DNA from: Saprospiraceae bacterium | Lineage (GTDB): Bacteria > Bacteroidota > Bacteroidia > Chitinophagales > Saprospiraceae | Length of the DNA stretch: 64,000 bases | Direction of reading: 5' to 3' | Assembly: GCA_020627705.1 (NCBI GenBank) | Contig: JAHDGJ010000008.1 | Coordinates: 62,001 to 126,000 of the forward strand | Shown: piece after piece, positions 8,346 through 16,700 of the stretch | Layout of the letters: each line of letters opens with the position of its first letter | How positions within the stretch are numbered: the first letter of the stretch is position 1 | The notes under the pieces: generated by a model | Databases searched by the model: none | The model's input: only the letters and a program-made list of their open reading frames with translations | Told to the model about the DNA's origin: nothing | Program-made: the position numbers and the translations under genes

Positions 8346-8363
8346 ACCTTTGGTGCTCCAAAG
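8345..8363 (+). promoter_or_regulatory. Candidate -7 promoter box overlapped by a palindrome in the 29-bp divergent gap
   Basis: TACCTTTG at 8345-8352 matches the Bacteroidota -7 consensus TAnnTTTG exactly and is 22 bases before the ATG at 8375. A perfect palindrome, CTTTGG-TGCT-CCAAAG (8348-8363), overlaps it. No clear -33 TTG is found at the right spacing, so the promoter call is tentative. The palindrome could be an operator or chance. Confidence 0.4.
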
Positions 8364-8374
8364 TATAGAATCAA

Positions 8375-8944
8375 ATGCTTAAAACGAACATTTTAGCTTC
8401 TCAAATCTCAAACCTTACCGATGCACGATATTTTGCTGCATGGTATGTGGACTATTTAAGTTTTAATTGTAATGAAGGAGAAGCAACTTTTGTCAACAAA
8501 TCTGAGGTTAGGGAGATGGTTGAATGGATCGAAGGGCCAAAATTGCTTGCCGAATTTAGTGGCTTGGATAGTATCGATATAATAGAAAAACAAGTTGATG
8601 CTCTTGGACTAGATGGAGTAGTACTCGGACCTTTTGCGAAGGAAAGTGTAATAAAAAATATTGATACCGAAGTGTTAATGAAACAATATGTAGATTCTAT
8701 GTCCTTTGATGATGAAGGACTACAAGGCAGGATTATAAAAACGACAAAATCAGAATGGACTAAATTTAAAGAGATTCCATATGCTTTTTTAGATATTGAA
8801 AACCTTGATATGGAAACAGTCCAAAAAGTGGTGGAGCAAAGTACTTGTGGTTTAGTTGTCTATGGTGGAAAAGAAGAAAAAGTAGGATATAAAAGTTTTG
8901 ACTTTTTGGATGAATTGTTTGAGTTCTTGATTGACAACGTATGA
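8375..8944 (+). CDS. TrpF-like TIM-barrel protein with degenerate active site
   Basis: 189 residues. The start (ILASQISNLTDARYFAAWYVDYLSFN) aligns by eye with the first strand and helix of phosphoribosylanthranilate isomerase (pattern KICGIT-N-DA--A---GAD-LGF), and LDGVVLGPF and LDIENLD sit where later barrel strands should be. The catalytic cysteine of the KxCG motif appears to be Ser, and no other trp gene is nearby, so it is unlikely to be the tryptophan enzyme. Its stop overlaps the next ATG (ATGA), coupling it to the DUF6090 gene. Real function unknown. Confidence 0.6.
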   Translation: MLKTNILASQISNLTDARYFAAWYVDYLSFNCNEGEATFVNKSEVREMVEWIEGPKLLAEFSGLDSIDIIEKQVDALGLDGVVLGPFAKESVIKNIDTEVLMKQYVDSMSFDDEGLQGRIIKTTKSEWTKFKEIPYAFLDIENLDMETVQKVVEQSTCGLVVYGGKEEKVGYKSFDFLDELFEFLIDNV

Positions 8945-9678
8945 AAATCTTTCGAAGAGTTCGAAAAAAGCTAATTGAAGATAGAGGAGTCAAAGACTAT
9001 CTGCTTTATGCCATTGGGGAAATTCTTTTGGTCATGATCGGAATCTTATTAGCACTACAAGTAAACAATTGGAATCAGCACAGAATAAATCATAAAAAGG
9101 AAACAAAGGCCTTAGTTGATTTAAAAAACGAATTTGATCTTAATCGGGATCGAATAATGGAGAAACAAAATTTGAGAAAATCAATCGCTCCGGAAATAGA
9201 AAAATATGTTTCTTCTATTTCCAGCAATAAGACATCTTACGAAGCCTATGAGGTCTTTCACTCCAAGGCATTTATGTTTGGAATGACCAATCCTTCAAAT
9301 GGTGTAATTGATGCATTAATATCATCAGGAGAAATAGCCTTAATTAGCAACGATACGTTGAAGTACTATCTGGCAGATTGGAAAAACCAATTAGAAAATC
9401 TATACGAGAATGAACAAATTTTATGGGAAGCGGGCCTTTCTTTTATTGGGAGCGCATCTTCCAATATGCCAAACCCTAGCGTTCAATGGAAAGATTGGGA
9501 TAATGCAAGGTTAGAAAACGCAGCCAAAGATCTTTTAGACAATATTCAATATCGAAACAACTTAATTGGATTTGATGGAAGTAATGATATCGTCATTGCT
9601 GAGTGCAGAGATGTTTTGTCTGTTCTTGAAAAGATACTAAGGCTACTTAATGAAGAAATCAAGGGACGTAATAATTAG
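8941..9678 (+). CDS. DUF6090 family membrane protein
   Basis: 245 residues. The N-terminus (RRVRKKLIEDRGVKDYLLYAIGEILL) runs into one membrane helix at about 22-41 followed by ALQVNNWNQ. This block is diagnostic of DUF6090, a family that is very common in Bacteroidota and has no known role. The rest is a soluble helical domain, presumably periplasmic. The gene is translationally coupled to the TrpF-like gene and ends 105 bases before a methyltransferase gene. Confidence 0.85.
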   Translation: MKIFRRVRKKLIEDRGVKDYLLYAIGEILLVMIGILLALQVNNWNQHRINHKKETKALVDLKNEFDLNRDRIMEKQNLRKSIAPEIEKYVSSISSNKTSYEAYEVFHSKAFMFGMTNPSNGVIDALISSGEIALISNDTLKYYLADWKNQLENLYENEQILWEAGLSFIGSASSNMPNPSVQWKDWDNARLENAAKDLLDNIQYRNNLIGFDGSNDIVIAECRDVLSVLEKILRLLNEEIKGRNN

Positions 9679-9720
9679 TGTCTCTAAAAATTAAAATTAT
9701 GAAACTGAGTTATGTCTTGT

Positions 9721-9753
9721 TTGTTTAAATGGAATTGAAGAAATATAATTTTC
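9721..9753 (+). promoter_or_regulatory. Candidate promoter for the methyltransferase gene
   Basis: TTG at 9721-9723 and TAATTTTC at 9746-9753 fit the Bacteroidota -33 (TTG) and -7 (TAnnTTTG, last base differing) elements with a 22-base spacer, at the long end of the accepted range. The -7 box lies 30 bases before the ATG at 9784. Pattern match only. Confidence 0.4.
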
Positions 9754-9783
9754 ACACATAACTAGCTCTGAACAAAAACCATT

Positions 9784-10470
9784 ATGAATTTTAATTTACT
9801 TTATAATTTATTACCTGAGAAAATCCAATCTAAAATTTTAAATTTTTCAAAGCGAAAATTGACATTAAAAAACATTGAGAATAAGGACAACACAACTTTC
9901 GCTAAGTTAGAGAGGAAGCATTTTAAAAACTGTAGATTAATTCTAGACAGAAATGCTTTATTAGACAGTCTCCCAAAAAACGGGATTGTTGCTGAAATGG
10001 GTGTTGACCAAGGCAACTTCAGTGAAGAAATACTACGCAGGACAACCCCGGAAAAATTATACTTGATTGATTTGTGGAATACCAAAGAATATAGTTTGGA
10101 AAAAAAAGCACAGGTCCAGAAAAGATTTCATCAAGAACTGAAAAAAGATCAAATACAAATCATAAACGATGAATCAGTTAATTCTATCAAGAAGTTTCAC
10201 GATAATTATTTTGATTGGATATATATAGATACAAGTCATTCTTATGAACAAACGCTCAATGAATTATTGGCAAGCGAACCTAAAATAAAAAATGGGGGCT
10301 ATATTACGGGACATGACTTTGTCCAAGGTAATTGGAATTTTATGATAAAATATGGCGTAATCAAAGCTGTTTATGAGTTCTGCAAAATGAGAAATTGGGA
10401 AATAGTTTTCTTAACAGTAGATAAAAATGAAAACTCTAGTTTCGCATTAAAAAAAATAAAAGAAGCGTAA
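9784..10470 (+). CDS. Class I SAM-dependent methyltransferase (Methyltransf_24-like)
   Basis: 228 residues. AEMGVDQGNFSEEIL at about 69-84 is the SAM-binding glycine loop, LYLIDLWN follows as the acidic second strand, and WIYIDTSHSYEQTLNEL carries the Asp-His pattern of the Methyltransf_24 group. That group often modifies sugars or surface glycans. It is a stand-alone gene with its own candidate promoter, some 8 kb from the polysaccharide locus, so its target cannot be named. The first 50 residues are basic and may tether it to a partner. Confidence 0.75.
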   Translation: MNFNLLYNLLPEKIQSKILNFSKRKLTLKNIENKDNTTFAKLERKHFKNCRLILDRNALLDSLPKNGIVAEMGVDQGNFSEEILRRTTPEKLYLIDLWNTKEYSLEKKAQVQKRFHQELKKDQIQIINDESVNSIKKFHDNYFDWIYIDTSHSYEQTLNELLASEPKIKNGGYITGHDFVQGNWNFMIKYGVIKAVYEFCKMRNWEIVFLTVDKNENSSFALKKIKEA

Positions 10471-10542
10471 AAAGTTTTTTAACGTTCACAAAAGGTGATT
10501 GACAAATTGTTTAAACGAACGTTTCTTGTGCCTAAAATCCAT

Positions 10543-11871
10543 CTACAAAAAACTGCTTGAATTTTTAACATGAACGGTTCGTTGTGGAAACGGAATTTCG
10601 ATGTTGTTTTCTTTGAATAAATTGACTATTGAAAAGCGCAGGTCGCTTTTGACATCTTCTATAATTATGTAGTTTCTAGAGAAGAAAATGATTTCAAAAT
10701 CAAGAGAGCTTTCTCCAAAGGAAATTAGTCGAACAATAGGTCCAGGAAACTCTAGTACATACGGATTTTCTTTTGCTGCTTTTAGCAACAGTTCTTTGAC
10801 TTGTTGGCTGTCTGATTCATAGCTTACGCCAATGTTAACCGAAAACCGAGTTCTTTCATCGTAATGATTCCAATTAATAACTTTTTCGTTTACCAGCTGC
10901 GAGTTGGGAACAATTACAGTCATGTTTTCTCGAGTCTGTAACTCGGAAGAACGCAGGCCTATTTTTTTAACAGTGGCAATTTGATCATTTAATTGGACAG
11001 AATCTCCAATAGAAACACTACGTTCGAATAATAGCACGATACCACTAAAAAAGTCATTAAAAGTTTGTTGCAAACCAAGCCCCAATCCTACCAGTAATGC
11101 CGCGGCACCTCCCCAAACAATGGTCATGTTAATCCCTAAATGATCAAGGGCAATAAAAAAGGCAATGATATAGACGACGTATTTGAGCAGTTGGTTAATG
11201 GCATATTGTGCTCCGAGATCTATTTTATTTCTTCGATAAATGCCATAGAGAAACAATTGAGTTAGAAACCAAAGAATCAGTCTTGCAAAAAGAATGATCA
11301 GCACCGCAGAAAAAACATCAGAAAGGGTGTGGCTTATGTTTACCCCAGAATCCAAGGCAACATTATAGAGTACTGGATCTAGGTTTGATTGCCGTAACAA
11401 GACGATACAAACAATAGTGTACAAGATGTGCTTTACTATCCGCGCAGCAGAGCTGGTACTTTCTATGGATTGGTTGTTAGAATCAAGCGACTTATCTCTT
11501 TTGGAGTAATATTTCTCAATAAAAACATGTACCAAAACCCAATCCAAAAAGCGAGCAATTTGGAATATTGCAAGGGCTTTTAATATGAGACCAATCCCAA
11601 CATCAAAACTTTGTCCTCTAACGAAGACATAATCCAAGTTTAAAATTTCCAAGGACAATATGATATAAACTAGAGCAACAATCCACAGAAATATCTTTTT
11701 AAGTGCATAGAGAGATTCTTCTGGGGCATCACTGTTTTGTTTGATTGTTTGCCAAAGGGGTTTGCGAATAAAAAGGTATAAAATCCAGAAAAGAAGGGTA
11801 AAAATCCCAAACCATACCAACGAACCAATGGTCAACTGCCAAGTTCCTATTTCGAATAATTGCTGGTCCAT
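10543..11871 (-). CDS. Small-conductance mechanosensitive channel, MscS family
   Basis: 442 residues with about five membrane helices in the first 270, then the pore-lining glycine/alanine-rich helix GGAAALLVGLGLGLQQ, the conserved NDFFSGIVLLFERSVSIGD turn into the beta domain, and a C-terminal alpha/beta vestibule domain. This is the MscS plan with extra N-terminal helices. Such channels open under membrane tension to release solutes on hypo-osmotic shock. The gene ends 72 bases from the convergent methyltransferase gene and begins 8 bases after rsmG, so it probably shares that transcript. Confidence 0.92.
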   Translation of the reverse strand: MDQQLFEIGTWQLTIGSLVWFGIFTLLFWILYLFIRKPLWQTIKQNSDAPEESLYALKKIFLWIVALVYIILSLEILNLDYVFVRGQSFDVGIGLILKALAIFQIARFLDWVLVHVFIEKYYSKRDKSLDSNNQSIESTSSAARIVKHILYTIVCIVLLRQSNLDPVLYNVALDSGVNISHTLSDVFSAVLIILFARLILWFLTQLFLYGIYRRNKIDLGAQYAINQLLKYVVYIIAFFIALDHLGINMTIVWGGAAALLVGLGLGLQQTFNDFFSGIVLLFERSVSIGDSVQLNDQIATVKKIGLRSSELQTRENMTVIVPNSQLVNEKVINWNHYDERTRFSVNIGVSYESDSQQVKELLLKAAKENPYVLEFPGPIVRLISFGESSLDFEIIFFSRNYIIIEDVKSDLRFSIVNLFKENNIEIPFPQRTVHVKNSSSFL

Positions 11872-11879
11872 GGAATAGA

Positions 11880-12509
11880 TTAATGTTGAACGTAAAGCAA
11901 ATGCTTTTCTTTAAAATAATCTTCTTCAAAATAGGTATTAAGCGCAACACTTTCAAAATAATCTGACTTGCTTAGCAGGCTTTTTTCAATGTCTAAGTTT
12001 CCTTTCAAGGCAATAATTCCATTGGGAATAGAATGAATACTTTTTGATTTAATAAGATTTTTTGACCACAGTTTAAGTTGATCAATTTTGGCAACAGCTC
12101 TGGATACTACAAAATCAAATTTCTTATTTTTTAGTTCTTCCGCTCTTCCATGAATGCCTACCGCATTCTCCAAACCCAATGCATTGATAATTTCGTTTAC
12201 GACCATAATTTTTTTCTTTTTGGAATCAATAAGAAGAAAGTATGATTTTGGATAAAGTATGGCCAACATTATTCCTGGGAACCCACCACCACAACCTAAG
12301 TCAATAATCTCAGATCCGGGCACAAAATCAATGAATCTTGAAATCGCCAAGGAATGTACAATATGATGTAATTCTAAATTTGCTATATCCTTTCTAGAAA
12401 TTAGATTTATGCGTTCGTTCCATTCCATATATAAAGGAATTAACGATTCGAAATGGCCTCTCTGGACCTCATTTAAATCAAAGTATTTAGCAATATAGTT
12501 CAATGCCAA
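11880..12509 (-). CDS. rsmG: 16S rRNA (guanine-527-N7)-methyltransferase RsmG
   Basis: 209 residues. IIDLGCGGGFPGIMLAI is the SAM-binding loop of RsmG (GidB), followed by YFLLIDSKKKK, and FDFVVSRAVAKI is its conserved later motif. It methylates N7 of G527 in 16S rRNA. The best start is TTG at 12509, which overlaps the stop of the upstream glycosyltransferase gene by 10 bases. Here rsmG lies between a GT2 gene and mscS. Confidence 0.93.
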   Translation of the reverse strand: MALNYIAKYFDLNEVQRGHFESLIPLYMEWNERINLISRKDIANLELHHIVHSLAISRFIDFVPGSEIIDLGCGGGFPGIMLAILYPKSYFLLIDSKKKKIMVVNEIINALGLENAVGIHGRAEELKNKKFDFVVSRAVAKIDQLKLWSKNLIKSKSIHSIPNGIIALKGNLDIEKSLLSKSDYFESVALNTYFEEDYFKEKHLLYVQH

Positions 12510-13588
12510 GCATGTTTAGGTTCCAAAATAGAAATCAAAGAAAAGAAAATATAAAACGGGACAAGTAATATATCACACAAAGGGATCGTAGCCCAACTTT
12601 TTAAAGCCTCTAGTTTTTTAAATGGTATAAAACCAAATGTCATTAGGGCAAACCATCGCAAGAGATAAGCAATAACCACAATAGTCCAGAGCCCTTGATA
12701 TAAAAGAACTAAAGCCATCATTGATCCCATTAAGTGAAAAAAGGGATGAAGGGATAATAAGATTTTATGTTGTAGAGAATACAAAGGCGCGGTTGATAGA
12801 TGTCTTTTTTTTTGTCCCACGTATGAGCGGAAGTTTCTAGGACTCTTCGAATAAACAAACGTATCGGGGTCAATACAGATAGCAATTTGAGTGTATTTCA
12901 TTGCACTCTGAACCAACAGATCATCGTCTCCAGAAATGTGATCTATATGGTCGGTGTACCCATTAATTTTTGAAAATATCTTTTTAGTAAAGGCGATGTT
13001 TCGTCCTACACCCATATAGGGATTTTTAAAAAGGGCATAAGAAAAATATTGTATGGCGTTTATTACCGTTTCAAATTGAATAAATATTCCTAAGAGGCTA
13101 TTTGGTGTTTTGAGTGGGCCGTAGCCTAAAACTATTTGGCAAGAGGCATCTAGCTTAGCGCTCATTTTTGTAGCCCACAATTGGGTTTTTGGCCAGCAAT
13201 CCCCGTCCGTAAGTACAAGGTTTTCATTTTTTGAAAAAGCTATTCCTTCTGTTAGTGCGAGTTTTTTTCCTGGCACGTTTTGACTTGGCTTTTTTACGTT
13301 AAGTATTTTGTTTGATTCAGAGGTTTTTTTTAAAAAAGTAGAACTTCCATCGGTTGAATAATCATCCATTAGTACGACTTGAGAGGCATTTTTTTGTGAA
13401 ATAAGTTTGTGAAGGTTTTTAGTAAGACACTTTAGCTCGTTTTTAGCACAAAGGATGATGGAAAAGTTCGTTTTTTTCGAATAATTTGTGTCTACTTTAT
13501 AGAGTAACATCTTCATAAACAACACCAGCCAGTAGAGTGTAGAGAGAGCAACACTAAGAATAAAGACAATTGTAATTATGGTCAGCAT
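12500..13588 (-). CDS. Membrane-anchored family 2 glycosyltransferase
   Basis: 362 residues from ATG at 13588; a TTG at 13636 would add 16 residues before the natural membrane helix and is less likely. An N-terminal helix is followed by a GT2 domain: FSIILCAKNE, VVLMDDYSTDGS with the nucleotide-binding Asp, LTDGDCW as the DxD, GDDDLLVQ as the acceptor acidic motif and QKKRHLS as a variant of the QxxRW motif. Three or so C-terminal helices complete it. This layout is that of processive or lipid-linked GT2 enzymes. The substrate is not evident. It overlaps rsmG. Confidence 0.85.
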   Translation of the reverse strand: MLTIITIVFILSVALSTLYWLVLFMKMLLYKVDTNYSKKTNFSIILCAKNELKCLTKNLHKLISQKNASQVVLMDDYSTDGSSTFLKKTSESNKILNVKKPSQNVPGKKLALTEGIAFSKNENLVLTDGDCWPKTQLWATKMSAKLDASCQIVLGYGPLKTPNSLLGIFIQFETVINAIQYFSYALFKNPYMGVGRNIAFTKKIFSKINGYTDHIDHISGDDDLLVQSAMKYTQIAICIDPDTFVYSKSPRNFRSYVGQKKRHLSTAPLYSLQHKILLSLHPFFHLMGSMMALVLLYQGLWTIVVIAYLLRWFALMTFGFIPFKKLEALKSWATIPLCDILLVPFYIFFSLISILEPKHAWH

Positions 13589-13754
13589 GAAAGATATTGT
13601 GAACAATGTATAGAAGCTGCTATTTATTCTTACCAAAACATAAACGAAATAATGTTTTAGAGCGTTAAATATATTGATTTAATGCGTTAAAAATAAGCAA
13701 CAAACATATTAATATTATTTATAATATGTACTTTTACTTTTTAAAGACATCGAT

Positions 13755-16700
13755 ATGAGAATTCTCCGTTTATTGACTTTTTTTAGTTTGATTTCCATTG
13801 CATCTCAAGCTCAAATGGTTGTAGAGCAAGATACCATATATGGCAATGAATGGATCGATTTTGATAAAACCTATTGGAAAATAAAACTTGCGGATGATGG
13901 CGTTTACAGAATTTCGTTTGAATTGCTTGAAAATCTTGGATTTCCAATAAATGAAGCCAGCGGTCAAAGCATTCAATTGTATCGTTTAGGAGAGCAAGTT
14001 GCTTTGCATGTTAACAACCAAGGTGTGTTGCAGCCAGGTGACTATATCGAGTTTTTTGGGCATAAAAATCGAGGAGAATTAGATCAACATTTATTTAGCG
14101 AGTTTGAGGCTCAGTTAAATCCAGAGTTTAGCCTTTTTAGCGATACCAGTGTTTATTTTTTAACATATGATACTGGCGTTGCTGGATTACGATTAGAAGA
14201 CAACCCCATCGGAGCTGGCAACTTTAGTCCTCAAAACTATTATGTACACGAGGAAAAAACAGTGTTCAACAATTGGTTTCACAAACCGACATACTCAGAT
14301 GAAATCAGATATTCACACTTTCATGTTGCCGAAGGATATGGAACAGTATTACAGCAATCGCAAACTTTGGAGCTTCCTTCCAGGGATGTAGTAGAAACGA
14401 CTTTGACAACGCCAAAGGCATCCATTCGATTTGGGTCGAACTACAGAAACCATGTGGTTGAATTTTCTATTAATAACGAGTTGAAAGAAAACGAAACTTA
14501 TTTTGGTTTTGACTCCAAAGAATATGAGCTTGAATTGGAATATGATGAGCTAAAGAACACCAACGTATTTAAACTTGAAGGGACCTCAAGCAGTCAAGAT
14601 CGATATACCGTGGCCTACGGAAAACTAACCTACCCCAAAGAACCAACCTTAGAAGAGGATTATTTTGAATTTATTGCAGAAGAAAGTCCATTTGAAAGAA
14701 ATTTTGAATTTGATATATCCCAAGGAGAATACATCATTTATGACCTAGAAAACCAACATAGAATAATTGGAGATCAGAGTGTTGACGGCAAATTGAGATT
14801 TAAGCTGGAGCCAGGTCAAACGCGTAAAATTTATATTGTCGATATAAGTAATTACAACAGCGTAGCTGGTGCCGAAGAGAAATCTTTTGTGGACATCAAA
14901 AATGTAAACGCAGAATTTCTATTTGTTACTAGTAACAAGTTATACAATCCAGAAGATCCAAACAATCAAGTTGCTGCTTATGCGGAGTATAGATCATCCA
15001 TAGAGGGAGGGGCGTATGAAACGTATATTTTAACCTCAGAAGACATTCTTGATCAATTTGCATATGGTATAGAAAGACACAATATTGGAAACAATAATCT
15101 TGCCTTTTATCTCAGCAAACATTGGCCGAGTTTAGAATTCTGGTTTAATGTTGGAAAAGGTATTCAGTACAATTCGGTTCGATTTGCAAACAGTTCTTCT
15201 GCTATTCTTCAAGAAAGGTTTCATGTTCCCAGTTTTGGAATTCCGGGTTCTGATAACATGATGCTGTCTGGTAAGGAAATACCTGATCCAATGTTTAATG
15301 TAGGAAGGATTGCGATAAATAATGAAACGGACTTACGAGATTATCTAGAAAAAGTAAAAGCCCACGACAACAAAGACATGTGGGACCAAACATTTGAAGA
15401 GAAGTATTGGATGAAAAAAATTCTTCACTTGAGTGGAGGAGATCCAGGAATTCAAGAGTCCATTTTTCAATCCTTGGAAAACATGAGATTCGAAATTGAA
15501 GAAAACAAATATGGAGGGGATGTATCCACTTTTAGAAAAACCTCCTCAAGCCCTATTCAGCCTGCAGAAATAGAAGAACTCTTGCAACTGATTAATACTG
15601 GATTATCTGTAATTACTTTTTTTGGACATAGTGCCGTGGGGACCTTTGATTTTAATCTTCAACAACCTTCGGAATGGACGAATCAAAACAAGTATCCTTT
15701 CATACTTTCTTTGGGTTGTCATTCTGGGAACATACATACTAGTTCGGAAGGATTGAGTGAAGAATATTTAATTCAAGAGAATAGAGGAGCAATTGCCTTT
15801 TTGGCTTCCTCTGGTACGGCATTTGTTGGTCCACAAGCCATTGGAGGGCAGCGGTTATACCAATTAATCGGAACGTCTTTTCTGAACAGAAGCTTATCTG
15901 AAGCGATTCGATCATATATCAAAGAAAATGTGGCTAATAGCTCTTTAGGCTATAGAACCTTAATGCAACAATTGACATATCATGGAGACCCAGCAATCAA
16001 ATTAGGAGATTTTGATGGGCCGGATTTTGTCTTTGATTACAGCTCAACGTCGACGAATCCTGAATTTATTGACAACACCCTAGACAGCTTTGAGCTTAAG
16101 CTCAACATTGCAAATCTGGGATCCGTGGAGACGGGAGAATTAAAAGTAAGAATTCAGCATTTTTCTGAAGACGATAGTTTAAAGTTTGAAACCACTCGTT
16201 TGATTGAAGCCCCACAATTTGAATCAGACTTAAGAGTAAATATCCCAGTGTTAGAGAACCCAGGTAAAAATATAATTAAAGCCACTGTTGATATTGAAGA
16301 GCAATTTGAGGAAAGACCCGCTCCAACTGCAGAGCAAAACAATGATTTAGTGAATACTTCTAATGCGACAGAAGGCTATTGTTTTTTTACTACCGATAAT
16401 TCATTGAACCCAGTGTGTCCAACGGACTTTAGTATTTGGAATAAAAACGAAGTGAAGCTTTTTAGTTCTACCAACAATGCCTTCGATGATACACAAAGAA
16501 AGTATGTCATGGAAATAGATACTGTCATCACGTTTGACAGTTCGTTAGCCCAAAGAATGGAACAGACCAGAAATGGGGGCTTAGTAACTTGGGAACCTAA
16601 TATTTCCTTTGATCAAGAAACGGTATATTATTGGAGAGTAAGTCCGGATTCTATTTCTCCGGAGTCTGGATATTTTTGGAAAACAAAATCATTTTTATAT

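Noticed and set aside
8375-8944. Genuine tryptophan-pathway TrpF
   Set aside because: The catalytic cysteine motif is not kept and no trp genes are near.
10481-10530. Hairpin terminator between the methyltransferase and mscS genes
   Set aside because: AACGTTC and GAACGTT can pair only across a loop of nearly 30 bases, the competing CACAA/TTGTG pairing is not compatible, and there is no T tract.
13589-13754. Promoter of the PorU-like gene
   Set aside because: TACTTTTA at 13729-13736 fits a -7 box loosely, but no -33 TTG is found at a usable distance; the region is simply AT-rich.
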